This document shows positions 42,101-51,160 of a DNA stretch of 61,634 bases, piece after piece. The stretch is taken from contig JAVBKV010000008.1 in NCBI GenBank assembly GCA_031553885.1, positions 1-61,634 of the forward strand, written 5' to 3'. The DNA is from JAVBKV01 sp031553885. GTDB taxonomy: Bacteria; Bacteroidota; Bacteroidia; Bacteroidales; Azobacteroidaceae. Below the pieces are notes generated by a model. The model was not told where the DNA came from. It saw nothing but the letters and a program-made list of their open reading frames with translations, and ran no database searches. Positions within the stretch are counted from its first letter, which is position 1. Every line of letters starts with the position of its first letter. The position numbers and the translations under genes were made by a program.

Positions 42101-44415
42101 CTAATTCTTATGTAGAAGGATCGGTTTCAGCTTTGAATACTGCTTCAAATTATTATGCCGGAGGGATTGCCGGGTACTTATCAGTGAATTCGCAGGTCAG
42201 TAATTCGGTTTCCATACTGGATACAATTTCTAATGCCTATAATGACAGGAGTCGCACGGGGCGCGTTATCGGAGGCACTGCAGCCACTTCCGCCTCCAAT
42301 TATGCAAGGAAAAGCATGACAATCGATATAGCAGGAAATAATACTCCTGCGGTTTCGAGTGCAACTGGTACTGATGGTCTGGACGCCGAACCCGAAACGC
42401 TCCGGAATTTATCATTTTACCAACCCGTTGCCCAATGGAATATCGCTTCTTCCGGCAATACTACTGATAAATGGAATATATGGGACGGATATACGCATCC
42501 TTACATCCAGGGTCAAAGTGCACCGGTTACAATCACCCGGTCGGCTGTTTCGGTAGAAGGTATGTTCCGTCCGGCAGACAGTACGATTGAAAATGACAGT
42601 ATCGTTATTTACCAGTTAAAAAACGGAGAACTTCGATCAGCCGGCAGAGCAATACTTGCCGGATCTCCCGGTACTTTTTCATGGACCTTTATTCCATCGC
42701 AAAATATCAGTGATGAGGATGAACTGTTTGTGGTATATTATGAAAACGGAAAATTACCATCGGCTCTGATTCCGGTTCCTTCCCGGAGAGTAGATTATAA
42801 ATATTATAAATCTGTTCAGGACGGAGGCTGGGAAGATGCAATCTGGCAGGCCAGCGTTGACGGAATCGATTTTACAGACTCTTCTGCTCCTGTCTCAATA
42901 GCCCCGGAGTCAGACGGAATTGAAAAAATCATGATATTCCATACTATTAATGGTACAAATTCACCGGACAATTATACGACAAAGATACTCCGGATTGAAA
43001 GTACAGGAAAATTGGATCTGACTACAGGAACTCTGACCGCAGACACAATAGAGATTGTTTCGATTGGGGAAAGCGGGTCCGGTCAATTGAAAAATTCCGG
43101 ATGTAACCTGAATGCACAATGCATGAAAGCGGAAAGAAAATTCAATGCTTCCGACGGATGGACTTTTTATTCAGTACCTTATGCTGTAAAAAAGATCACC
43201 AACAACAAAGGAAAAGAGATGACGAGAGGCAATGTAAACATTACAAATGCTCATTATTATCTTAAGTATTATGACGGACAACAACGGGCAACAAATAAAG
43301 ATGTCAATTATTCCGGTTCAGGTAAAAATTGGATATATTGCGATCTTTTAACTGAAATGCAACCGAATACAGGCTATGTTCTTTATTCGGGAAATACCTT
43401 GCATTTTATTTCGGAAATTCCGGCTTCTCCGACGGAGTCTACAGACGCTGTTTCGGCTTGCAACTATGAACCAAAGACGGTTCCGACAGAGGCTTATAAT
43501 AGCGATCTTCCGGAGCATTCGGGGTGGAATCTGTTGGGTAATCCTTATACGACAGCATTTAATCTGAAGTATATTTCTCCTCAGCATGTGTGCTATGTTT
43601 ACAATAAAACAAACAATAATTATGATACTTATTTCAACCAGGACTACCGGATACAACCTTTTGTTCCCTTCTTCATACAAGCAACCGGAACATACCTGAA
43701 CTTTGATCCGGAGGGAGTTGAATCTCGTAGCCGGGGAACAGAAAAACCTTTCGACGAAATCGGACTACAGTTATCCGATGGAAATTATTCGGATTTATTT
43801 CGCATCCACTTCAGAAAGGATGCCACCACCGGATATGACCTGAATAAAGACGGACAAAAATTATTCACTTCTGAAACCCAGGTTCCGCAATTATTCGGTT
43901 CAACGGAAAATATCCGTCTGGCAATCCAGGCAATTCCTCACGTAACGAGAACCCTGACACGTATTCCTTTATCCTGTTATGTCCCGCAAGGAGGAAGTTA
44001 TACCATTTCATTGGCTTCAAATACATTACCTCCGGATATACAATCAGTCTTTTTACAGGATAATGCAGTTGGTATTTCAACTGAACTGACCTCTGAAACG
44101 TATCATTTTACATTTTCCGGAAAAGAAATCAATACCTCACGATTTATGTTGATTTTAGTTAAAAAGACTACTTCCGGTACAGACAACATACAAAATGATC
44201 CGGTCAATATTCATGTGGAAAATGATCAGCTTGTTATCTCTGGCCTGGAAAGAGAATCGGAAGTAATACTCTATGAACCATCCGGACGAAATGTAAAAAC
44301 ATACTCTCGTGTCGTCGATGGACAACGCATTTACCCCGGATTAAAGGGTGTCTACCTGGTGAAAATAATATCTGCTTCGCAACAAACCGTAAAAAAGGTA
44401 ATTCTTGGAAAATAA
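39166..44415 (+). CDS. Giant GLUG-repeat adhesin with T9SS-type C-terminus
   Basis: This 1749-residue protein starts at ATG 39166 (MTRIILILFGLLLFSFSVSA, a signal peptide). A TTG two codons earlier is less likely. Two GLUG blocks (about 13 and 4 copies of xGGLIGY-like repeats) each begin with a related module: GTLENPYQI near residue 24, GTPDNPYLI near residue 752. Each contains FDGNNK. A region with GWNLLGNPY-type motifs follows (about 1320-1510). The last 80 residues form a beta sandwich sorting domain ending KKVILGK. GLUG repeats occur in bacterial adhesins and extracellular beta-solenoids. The 3' end overlaps the next gene by 11 bases, so the two are coupled. Confidence 0.85.
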   Translation: MTRIILILFGLLLFSFSVSAWNGTGTLENPYQIVTAQDLTELKNNVSGGNIYEGVYFIVKQNITVDINSFCIGSPSNPFSGIFDGNNKIITGTSLITTNYFGLFGYTSGATIQNIDLREISLNNTSVPNNYIGVIAGYSRDTKFINCKVSGTITANQYIGGICGYAFNCSLENCSSSCNITSKVSGWNAISCTGGLVGYLETSQTVNYCTATGSVSGSGGFRIGGLIGFLDGGGNLSGCIVENMTVAGNSQGSCIGGLIGSVNNNAGNSATITGCSVSNSSIISAKDSVGGLIGRIIGPHLISGCTTSVTINSGTSYIGGLIGYAMDNNITISGCHSTTDESSSKVSYCTGGLIGYLETYGTITNCFSTGTLSEGNSAGGLIGIGKNFTMNNCYSDIEMTLSNSSVPIGGLIGYLSDVKSITNCYSQGLFICVGTYDKAGGVGGLIGQISNTGINSNTEIKRCFSTVYEGYNTNDLAGCSMFGGLIGRISASISNPVNVVSCYYPGLYALRIVEKNNVGGLIGNISGLSGSVSIEGCLTSGNYISTVSGGYIGGIVGSGSGIINYSVAACDSLGSNASTYIARINSTSSTLIGNLAYRDMQVNGQPVADSDKNGNGKSWTELTDPAIYSTGMGNTWTFYPGDLQGNWRSGLNISLPYSPLQASPVRINPYINNGTINGNYNTEDIPDKIELYNYQTNTLLGEVTMDGQGNWNFASDNLYLGDYIIAKSYKTGRAVALTGAYLKESRYCGGDGTPDNPYLICDYLSLKKMRDNVNSGIDSDKYFKVISNIQIPEDVNWIPIGYNSSGISFQGSFDGNNKTIDGLRIDGASLNKDTIGFFGKLQGATIKNLILKTRGEGITVSNKRVIGTLAAFQRAGIIEKCIVWSNINATTSTGNSFIGGLVGYQSNGSLGKPVITQSYTFSFIHNNSTGNTRVGGIAGLLGGEINDSYGRVYISSYRNYAGGLAGELYSWSNYYAKITNSYVEGSVSALNTASNYYAGGIAGYLSVNSQVSNSVSILDTISNAYNDRSRTGRVIGGTAATSASNYARKSMTIDIAGNNTPAVSSATGTDGLDAEPETLRNLSFYQPVAQWNIASSGNTTDKWNIWDGYTHPYIQGQSAPVTITRSAVSVEGMFRPADSTIENDSIVIYQLKNGELRSAGRAILAGSPGTFSWTFIPSQNISDEDELFVVYYENGKLPSALIPVPSRRVDYKYYKSVQDGGWEDAIWQASVDGIDFTDSSAPVSIAPESDGIEKIMIFHTINGTNSPDNYTTKILRIESTGKLDLTTGTLTADTIEIVSIGESGSGQLKNSGCNLNAQCMKAERKFNASDGWTFYSVPYAVKKITNNKGKEMTRGNVNITNAHYYLKYYDGQQRATNKDVNYSGSGKNWIYCDLLTEMQPNTGYVLYSGNTLHFISEIPASPTESTDAVSACNYEPKTVPTEAYNSDLPEHSGWNLLGNPYTTAFNLKYISPQHVCYVYNKTNNNYDTYFNQDYRIQPFVPFFIQATGTYLNFDPEGVESRSRGTEKPFDEIGLQLSDGNYSDLFRIHFRKDATTGYDLNKDGQKLFTSETQVPQLFGSTENIRLAIQAIPHVTRTLTRIPLSCYVPQGGSYTISLASNTLPPDIQSVFLQDNAVGISTELTSETYHFTFSGKEINTSRFMLILVKKTTSGTDNIQNDPVNIHVENDQLVISGLERESEVILYEPSGRNVKTYSRVVDGQRIYPGLKGVYLVKIISASQQTVKKVILGK

Positions 44416-44827
44416 TAAAACACTGACGAATAAGGGGGTAAATCTCATTCTGACTTTTATTATCTGGTTGTTATTCAATTATCCTATATATGCAAACCAA
44501 TTCTCTCTGAATGAAAAAAAAGAGTCTTTTTTGCAGGAAAACAGTTATAACTCCACCTACAATCCGTCAGAGAGAAAAAATGTACAGGATATGAATAGTT
44601 TCCTGTTAAGAGGAGACATCCTGTTCCAGGAAAATAACGAAGAGGAAGAGGATGAATGGACAGGACCACCACCAGGCGATGACCTTCCTGATCCCGGAAA
44701 TACTCCGGTTCAGGATTCATTTTCAATGATCATCGCTTTATCTCTCACTTACCTGTTTTATCTTTTTTGCCGAACAAATAAACAGCAGAAAAAAGGTAAC
44801 TCCCCAGGCAGATTCAATAAGAACTAG
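44405..44827 (+). CDS. Small membrane protein paired with the GLUG adhesin
   Basis: This 140-residue protein is not recognised. It has an N-terminal signal-like segment (residues 12-30), a polar acidic middle with EEEEDEWTGPPPGDDLPDPG, then PVQDSFSMIIALSLTYLFYL (100-119) and a basic tail (RTNKQQKK). The C-terminal layout of PVxDS, a hydrophobic stretch with Tyr-Leu, and a Lys/Arg tail is shared with the protein at 48906-49310. It resembles a sorting or anchoring signal such as PEP-CTERM-like tripartite tails. Its start overlaps the adhesin stop, which implies coupled translation. Confidence 0.7.
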   Translation: MENNKTLTNKGVNLILTFIIWLLFNYPIYANQFSLNEKKESFLQENSYNSTYNPSERKNVQDMNSFLLRGDILFQENNEEEEDEWTGPPPGDDLPDPGNTPVQDSFSMIIALSLTYLFYLFCRTNKQQKKGNSPGRFNKN

Positions 44828-47800
44828 TTACTATTTTTTCTGTTTTCTGAGAGTGGTCTGTAGTTACACTCACAATGATCAGACTGACATTTTCCGGTAT
44901 ATCGAATTTATACTCAGACTCGTTTATTTTCGTTTTTTTCAGCAACGCCCTTCCGGTTATATCGACCATTTGTACAGATTGAATCGGATCTTCCGAATTG
45001 GATGTTACAGACACCTTCCGGTCATGAGCAGTTATCAGAATAGAATTTGCTTTTACATCTTCCAGGCCTGTTCCTCCCGGAGAATGGCTGATATGCAAGT
45101 AAAATCGTTTATTGACATCTTTTCCCTCGCTTGAAAAAACATAATTGGAAGTATTCATGTCATTTGTTTTTTTCAAAACCGCATCTTCCAGTTTCACTTT
45201 GAATTGTGATCCGACCTGGTTTAATTTTAATTCCAGCGGACCGGAATATGTCGTACGAATATTCAGGAGAATGACTTCATCCAGATTTCCTATTGTTCGG
45301 ATAGATGCTGCATTTCCGTCAATGGGAGAATAAATAATCGCAGTGCTTGTCACCGTATTGGAGAAAAGGGTACGGGCATCTTTTGCCGGATTGTAATTGT
45401 TAGTAGCATTTTCATCCCATGCAAAAGTCACGATACTTTCTTTCCGGCTGTTCTTCTGTACTTCTATTTGAAACAGGTTGGGTTTATCCACAATATTTCT
45501 CAGGGTATTGCCAGGCGAGGTTACGGACATCTCCGGAGTAATATTTAAAGATTCAATTTTGGTCGTGCTGCTTTTTTCGACTACAAAAGATTGCATGGGT
45601 GCAACCGGTACTTCCGTTTCTTCGAAGTTGAGCGTGCTAACCTGATTGAATGTCATGATGGCATCGAAAGCAACTCCCGACCATACATAGTAAGTGCCAC
45701 TGATCTCCGGGTTATTTGCCGCCAATGCTGCAACATCCAGATGAGACATAAACGGATTGCCGATCAGTACTGTAGGTATGGTTTCTATGTCATTGTATAT
45801 GGCCATACGGGCAGGAGCATCTTTGTCGTAAGCTAATTTATGGGAATGGTAAATGCCGTTCTTTTTAGTCAACTCAGGTGTCCATATATTCGTAGGGGCA
45901 TCCGAGCTGCCATCAGAGACAAAATATTCATATCTGGTTTCCGGACGTGGAAAATAAAGCGTTCTGGTGTCGGCTGCGGCAACAGATACCCAGGTTGAAT
46001 ATCCTTTTCCGGCCTGTAATTCAATATCCATATCGTTGTACGCGGTTGTCCAGTTGTTTGCAGTAACCTGTATCCCGTCCAACAGGATGGATGCAGGCTG
46101 GTATTGCCGCATAAAGACCTTGGGATTCACTCGGGTATATTCCGGGCTGCCTTCCTGAACTCCAAAAGGCGCTATCCAGAAATCGCCGCTATACATATAA
46201 TATAATGGAGAAGCCAGCATGTGCCATTGTTGACCGTGTAACGTCAGTTCGACTTTAGCTCCGTTATAGGCAAGGTAATTTGTTTTTGCGACTTCTCCTC
46301 CAAACTGAAACAGGATCGAATCACAAGTTGCGTTTATATCCTGTGTCAGTTCCGGATAATTGGGAGCACCGGCAGGAATAGTTACAAAAGTACACTTTCC
46401 GGGTACCAGTAAGTTATCCCAGTTGGCAGGATCATTCCAGGCTCCTGAAGTTGTCCCGACCCATGTACTCTTGTCAGGGGTTATTTGTATGTTTTTCTGG
46501 TAAGAAAAATTACATCCGCTTTTGGTTAAGATATTGACTTTATATAGATACGTCCCCGGAGAGGAATGAAGGACCGGTACTGTCGGACCTGTCTTGGTAC
46601 TCTGGTCCGGCAAGGTCCAGGTAATGGAGTTTACAGGTCCTACGGGAATAGTTGCCAGCAATCCGGCTTCATTTGTACATAACGCATCAGGACCAATAAT
46701 AATATTTCCTTCTGCCACACTGATTACTTCCAGCTCCTGTTCGACAATATTACAACCATCATTTACCCTTACCATATATTTTCCGGCAGGCAATCCCGTA
46801 AATTGGTTGGATGTTTGTTCCGGCCCATAAGTAGATGATCCGGATTGTTTTATTGCATATTTTTTTTGATTGGCAGACCCTCCGGTTACCGTTACAACCA
46901 AGGTCCCGGTTGTATTTCCCTGGCAGATGGTTCCTCCGGAATTTGCCATATCGATAGTGGGAATCTGATTCTCAATTATCCTTGTTATTGGGCTGCTTAA
47001 TAAAGGAATATAACTAAGACCTGAAACATAATCCTGATAATAAAGTTGAAAAACATAAGTTCCCGAAGGTTGATTCAACGTGCTGTTTATATTTGAACTG
47101 AAAGAACGGCTGGTTGAGTTATAGTTCAACAGCGTATAGTTCCCCCTGATAATACTCGAGCCTGTCGGGACTTGTGAAAAAGCAACATTTACAAAATTTG
47201 TATTAAAAGTCAATGGTTGAGGTGAGTTTGCAAAAGAACTCACAACCTGCAGATTGAAACTGTTGCAAATAGTAGATGGATTAGCGTTTAACAATGTATT
47301 ATCGGGTAGAGGAATGTAATTGTTCAATGTAACGGAAACAACTTCGTCCCGGCAACTTCCGGCAGTAATTCTTATCTGGTAATCACCCATAGGTTGATTG
47401 GTGGTGAGTATAACATTGGCTGTCGGTTTTTGGTTGACTGTTACCGAGAATGGCGTATATCCGGTTGGGCCTGAAATGGACTGAATCGTTACGGGATAAG
47501 GTCCGGAAGCCAGAAAATCCGTAGGTACAATGTAGAAGCGACCTTTTCCCAGGTTTCTCGGATCTTCTACCGGAATAACTGTAATTTTAGGCTTCACACC
47601 ATATTGGGAAGGATTAATAAACCTTGTTGATGTGGCAGTTTGCGGATAAACCGCTTTATTGTCTTTGAATACACATTGATAATTATAGCCGGCTGTCACA
47701 ACAATACCTTTGAGAGAAGGATCCGTAGTGCTGACCGACGGGTAATCGTTTTGATTGAAGCTTGTCCAGGTGTATATTTTAGGTCCTCCGAAATTCGGAT

Positions 47801-48899
47801 CGTCGGACGATGTAACAGTTACCGTTACAGGAAAACAAGTTCTTGTATTATTGGATTGACTCATAAATGGTAAAATGTAAGCCCTGCCGGAAACATCACA
47901 CATATCCCTGTCGGGCAACTCCCTGATCAAAACATCTACAGGAAGAACATCCGGGTAAGTGCCGGTTGATCCCGGCGTATACAGTCTCATGGTATATGGA
48001 CCGATTGTGTTTGATGGGTCACAGGGATTTTTGAAATATATTTTCAATGTCGTGTCCCATGTTGTATAATCCAAAGGAAGGGAAAGCTGTATCCTGTCGT
48101 TATAGCCTCTATACTCTGTAAATGTATTGGCCGGCCATTCTATTGAATACTGCAGGGTGGAGGAGCTAAAACCGGTTGTATTTATATTCATATTTTGAAG
48201 AGGATCCAACAGATAATTTTGACAATTGGTATCCACCTTTAAAAAAGCTTGCACTGAAGAGGCATTGCTTACTGAAATACTATATGAGATATTTTGAGCA
48301 CTGATCGTTATATTATTTTGTATAACAGAACGATTACAGGCATCTGTCAGAACAATGCAATAACTTCCGGAAGCCAGGCCGGAAAAGTTTGCATTCGATC
48401 TGCCTGACGGAATAGGGGTCTGGTTAATAAGGATATTACTGCCGTTGTAGGTACTCCCACTGTACAAATAAACCTGTAAGGGAAAACTACCCTCAGATAC
48501 CGATACATTGAGAGAAACCGATCCGGTATTTCCGGCCGGTTGACCGGAACAAGAATAGGCAGGGGTTTGGGATATACTGGTAATCCGGGGTGGGGTAGCT
48601 ACGTATTGGGCTTTGACTTCTACCGATTCTTCGTATATAATCAGCGTACTCAGGTATACACGGGCTGTGTAAATACCGGCTTGCAGGTCAGAAAAAGAAT
48701 TGGACACTTGTGCCGGTGTCTCTTCTCCTGCCGGATTAACCAATGTATAGGTAATTGATCCGGGGGGAGGATCGGTCACCTGGATTGTCACAGATCCGTT
48801 TGCCGGACAGGTAGCCGGAGTAACGGTAACTGTATAGGTCTGAGCATATATTGTGAAACAGAAAAAGACAAAAAAAACGAAAAATAAAAATGATTTCAT
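44814..48899 (-). CDS. SprB-like repeat surface protein with T9SS-type C-terminus
   Basis: This 1361-residue protein has a signal peptide (1-19, ending IYAQ). Several Ig-like repeats resembling SprB repeats follow: early YTVTVTPATCPANGSVTIQV, and a later GGTICQGNTTGTLVVTV with GLPAGKYMVRVNDGCN. A region from about residue 840 contains WNDPANWDN and GNPFMSHLD modules found in T9SS cargo. The last 85 residues look like a sorting domain (VQMVDITGRALLKK). SprB-type proteins act in adhesion or gliding in related bacteria; a gliding role is not implied here. It follows the small membrane protein gene by 6 bases and overlaps the opposing gene by 14. Confidence 0.82.
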   Translation of the reverse strand: MKSFLFFVFFVFFCFTIYAQTYTVTVTPATCPANGSVTIQVTDPPPGSITYTLVNPAGEETPAQVSNSFSDLQAGIYTARVYLSTLIIYEESVEVKAQYVATPPRITSISQTPAYSCSGQPAGNTGSVSLNVSVSEGSFPLQVYLYSGSTYNGSNILINQTPIPSGRSNANFSGLASGSYCIVLTDACNRSVIQNNITISAQNISYSISVSNASSVQAFLKVDTNCQNYLLDPLQNMNINTTGFSSSTLQYSIEWPANTFTEYRGYNDRIQLSLPLDYTTWDTTLKIYFKNPCDPSNTIGPYTMRLYTPGSTGTYPDVLPVDVLIRELPDRDMCDVSGRAYILPFMSQSNNTRTCFPVTVTVTSSDDPNFGGPKIYTWTSFNQNDYPSVSTTDPSLKGIVVTAGYNYQCVFKDNKAVYPQTATSTRFINPSQYGVKPKITVIPVEDPRNLGKGRFYIVPTDFLASGPYPVTIQSISGPTGYTPFSVTVNQKPTANVILTTNQPMGDYQIRITAGSCRDEVVSVTLNNYIPLPDNTLLNANPSTICNSFNLQVVSSFANSPQPLTFNTNFVNVAFSQVPTGSSIIRGNYTLLNYNSTSRSFSSNINSTLNQPSGTYVFQLYYQDYVSGLSYIPLLSSPITRIIENQIPTIDMANSGGTICQGNTTGTLVVTVTGGSANQKKYAIKQSGSSTYGPEQTSNQFTGLPAGKYMVRVNDGCNIVEQELEVISVAEGNIIIGPDALCTNEAGLLATIPVGPVNSITWTLPDQSTKTGPTVPVLHSSPGTYLYKVNILTKSGCNFSYQKNIQITPDKSTWVGTTSGAWNDPANWDNLLVPGKCTFVTIPAGAPNYPELTQDINATCDSILFQFGGEVAKTNYLAYNGAKVELTLHGQQWHMLASPLYYMYSGDFWIAPFGVQEGSPEYTRVNPKVFMRQYQPASILLDGIQVTANNWTTAYNDMDIELQAGKGYSTWVSVAAADTRTLYFPRPETRYEYFVSDGSSDAPTNIWTPELTKKNGIYHSHKLAYDKDAPARMAIYNDIETIPTVLIGNPFMSHLDVAALAANNPEISGTYYVWSGVAFDAIMTFNQVSTLNFEETEVPVAPMQSFVVEKSSTTKIESLNITPEMSVTSPGNTLRNIVDKPNLFQIEVQKNSRKESIVTFAWDENATNNYNPAKDARTLFSNTVTSTAIIYSPIDGNAASIRTIGNLDEVILLNIRTTYSGPLELKLNQVGSQFKVKLEDAVLKKTNDMNTSNYVFSSEGKDVNKRFYLHISHSPGGTGLEDVKANSILITAHDRKVSVTSNSEDPIQSVQMVDITGRALLKKTKINESEYKFDIPENVSLIIVSVTTDHSQKTEKIVTSSY

Positions 48900-48905
48900 G
48901 GACTT

Positions 48906-49310
48906 TCAATTTGATTGGGGTTTACTGTTATACTTTTTCCACCGATTCTTTTTAAATTTAGATATCAAATAAGCAGTTACTGCTATAATCCAAAAAGACA
49001 GACTATCGTCAACCGGAATTACACCAACCGGATCACCACCTTCTTCCGGATCATAGGGACCCAGCAATGCATATTCATCGAAACTATCATAAAGTCTGGA
49101 AAAGGGTTTATAAATTACCGGACCGTTTTTTTCTCCTACTTCTATATAAGTAAAAGTCTGATTTAAAACATTATAATCTGACTCTCTTTGAATCATAATA
49201 TCGTATGGTGTGATGATATTATATGGTTCTGCATAAGTCAGAGGATATGCCTTAAAATAAACACTGGTATACAGGAATATAAGCAATATATATTTAAAGT
49301 ATAAATTCAT
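48906..49310 (-). CDS. Small membrane protein paired with the SprB-like protein
   Basis: This 134-residue protein has an N-terminal signal-like segment (5-23) and a soluble middle with aromatic and acidic residues. The C-terminus is PVDDSLSFWIIAVTAYLISK followed by KKNRWKK. The PVxDS-hydrophobic-YL-basic arrangement matches the protein at 44405-44827 although the rest differs. It is the first gene of the minus-strand operon, before the large surface protein. I do not recognise a family. It may anchor, escort or be co-displayed with the large protein. Confidence 0.7.
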   Translation of the reverse strand: MNLYFKYILLIFLYTSVYFKAYPLTYAEPYNIITPYDIMIQRESDYNVLNQTFTYIEVGEKNGPVIYKPFSRLYDSFDEYALLGPYDPEEGGDPVGVIPVDDSLSFWIIAVTAYLISKFKKNRWKKYNSKPQSN

Positions 49311-49749
49311 ATTCCCAAGAATATTATTTTATGATAACCTACTATGAGATAAAACATGTTTAGATATGGAAAGTTCTTAAAATAAAGAATATTAAGAAAT
49401 ATTTTAACATTTTTTTAATTGTTATTCTTTCTGTTATTCTCCAAGCAATCTTTTTGGGATGAATGCCATGTGATCGAAGAGGGTGAAATATTCTATTTTG
49501 CTATCATACAATCACATAATAACCAAATAAATTGCGAGTTTTTAATCAGGACGCAAAAGTAGACCCGTTCAGAACTGCAAACTGTAACCAATATTACATT
49601 TTAAGAATTATTTACAAAATATAGTAAATCGTTTTATCAGATTCAATGTATCGCCTGTATGATGTAATTTCCTTTTTTACAATAAATTTTGTCGATGAAA
49701 TGTGATTTTTTAATAACTTTGTGACTCAATTTGTAAAATCAGATTTATC
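49311..49749. other. Intergenic region between divergent operons
   Basis: 439 AT-rich bases hold no convincing ORF. A TACTTTTG -7 on the minus strand (49561 to 49554), with a TTTG 16 bases upstream (49581 to 49578), could drive the small-protein/SprB-like operon with a leader of about 240 bases. The plus-strand promoter at 49688-49721 serves the oxidoreductase gene. The long leader may be regulatory, but I see no strong fold. Confidence 0.5.
49688..49721 (+). promoter_or_regulatory. Promoter of the oxidoreductase-ThuA pair
   Basis: TTTG (49688-49691), a 22-base spacer and TAACTTTG (49714-49721) lie 28 bases upstream of the ATG at 49750. Confidence 0.6.
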
Positions 49750-51150
49750 ATGAAACAAAAAAAGTTTGCCGTTTTATTTTTTATGTCAAGTGCATTGATT
49801 CTTTCGGGATGTAATCCTTCATCCGAAAACAAAGGATTTTCCGGAAAAGAAGGTGAAGTGAAACTGATCACATTGGATCCCGGACACTTCCACGCCGCAT
49901 TAGTACAAAAACAATCTTATCCTCAAATCAGTAACGATGTTTACGTGTACGCACCCGCAGGTGAAGAATTACAGGAACACCTTAAAAAAATCGACCAGTA
50001 TAACCAACGTGCTGACATGCCTACCCATTGGAACGAAATTGTTTATACAGGAACTGATTTCCTGGAAAAAATGATTTCCGAGAAAAAAGGAAATGTGATG
50101 GTTACTGCAGGTAACAACCTGAAAAAAACAGAATATATTCTCAAAACCCTGGAAGCCGGTATCAATGTATTGGCAGACAAACCTATGGTTATTGTCCCCG
50201 AAAACTTTGAGATGCTGAAAAAATGTTTTGAAGTTGCGGCTCAGAAGAATATTCTTCTCTATGACATCATGACCGAACGTTATGAAATTACAACCATGTT
50301 GCAACGGGAATTATCCACTATTCCTGATATATTCGGCCAACTGGAAAAAGGGACACCCGATAATCCTGCTGTAACCAAGGAAAGTGTTCACCATTTCTTT
50401 AAAACTGTTTCCGGTAATCCGGTAAAACGTCCGGCATGGTTTTTTGACACCGACCAGCAGGGAGAAGGTATCGTTGATGTTAATACCCACCTGGTCGATC
50501 TGGTACAATGGGAATGTTTCCCCGAACAGGTACTCGACTATACAAAAGATATTAAGTTGATTAGTGCCAAACGCTGGACTACACCTATTTCTCACGAACA
50601 ATTTACCCAGGCAACTACTTTTGCCGAATATCCCGAATACCTGAAGAAGAGTATATCCAACGACTCATTATTCGTGTATGCGAATGGAGAAATCATTTAT
50701 GAGTTGAAAAATGTATGTGCTAAAGTTTCTGTAATCTGGAACTATCAGGCTCCGGAAGGAGGAGGTGATACTCACTTCTCCGTAATGCGTGGAACCAAAG
50801 CAAACCTGGTGATCCGTCAGGGTGCCGAACAAGGTTATAAGCCTTCACTGTCTATCGAAGCTGTTGCCGGAACCGATGCTGCGGCTTATTCTCAAGCCCT
50901 GGAAAAAGCGTTTGCTGCTGTAACAAAACAATACCCGGGCGTTACCCTGAATAAACTTTCGGATACAACCTGGGAAGTACAGATCCCGGCTTCTTTCCGG
51001 AACGGTCACGAAGCTCATTTCGGACAAGTGACAGAAAAATACCTGCAGTTTTTGAAAGATGGAAAATTACCCGAATGGGAAGTTCCCAATATGATTGCCA
51101 AGTATTATACAACCACTGAAGCGTTGAAAATGGCGAGAACTGCCCAATAA
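49750..51150 (+). CDS. Gfo/Idh/MocA-like lipoprotein oxidoreductase
   Basis: This 466-residue protein has a lipoprotein signal (ALILSGC, Cys near residue 21). A Gfo/Idh/MocA-type fold follows: LDPGHFHAALV near residue 45 and GINVLADKPMVI near 138-150 (the family's KP motif, with the catalytic-type Lys in ADKP). The C-terminal half resembles the putative oxidoreductase C-terminal domain of Bacteroidota sugar enzymes. Being exported, it probably keeps a bound NAD-type cofactor or has lost it. The ThuA-domain gene follows after 10 bases, a pairing common in carbohydrate utilisation. Confidence 0.82.
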   Translation: MKQKKFAVLFFMSSALILSGCNPSSENKGFSGKEGEVKLITLDPGHFHAALVQKQSYPQISNDVYVYAPAGEELQEHLKKIDQYNQRADMPTHWNEIVYTGTDFLEKMISEKKGNVMVTAGNNLKKTEYILKTLEAGINVLADKPMVIVPENFEMLKKCFEVAAQKNILLYDIMTERYEITTMLQRELSTIPDIFGQLEKGTPDNPAVTKESVHHFFKTVSGNPVKRPAWFFDTDQQGEGIVDVNTHLVDLVQWECFPEQVLDYTKDIKLISAKRWTTPISHEQFTQATTFAEYPEYLKKSISNDSLFVYANGEIIYELKNVCAKVSVIWNYQAPEGGGDTHFSVMRGTKANLVIRQGAEQGYKPSLSIEAVAGTDAAAYSQALEKAFAAVTKQYPGVTLNKLSDTTWEVQIPASFRNGHEAHFGQVTEKYLQFLKDGKLPEWEVPNMIAKYYTTTEALKMARTAQ

Positions 51151-51160
51151 GCCTGTTTTT

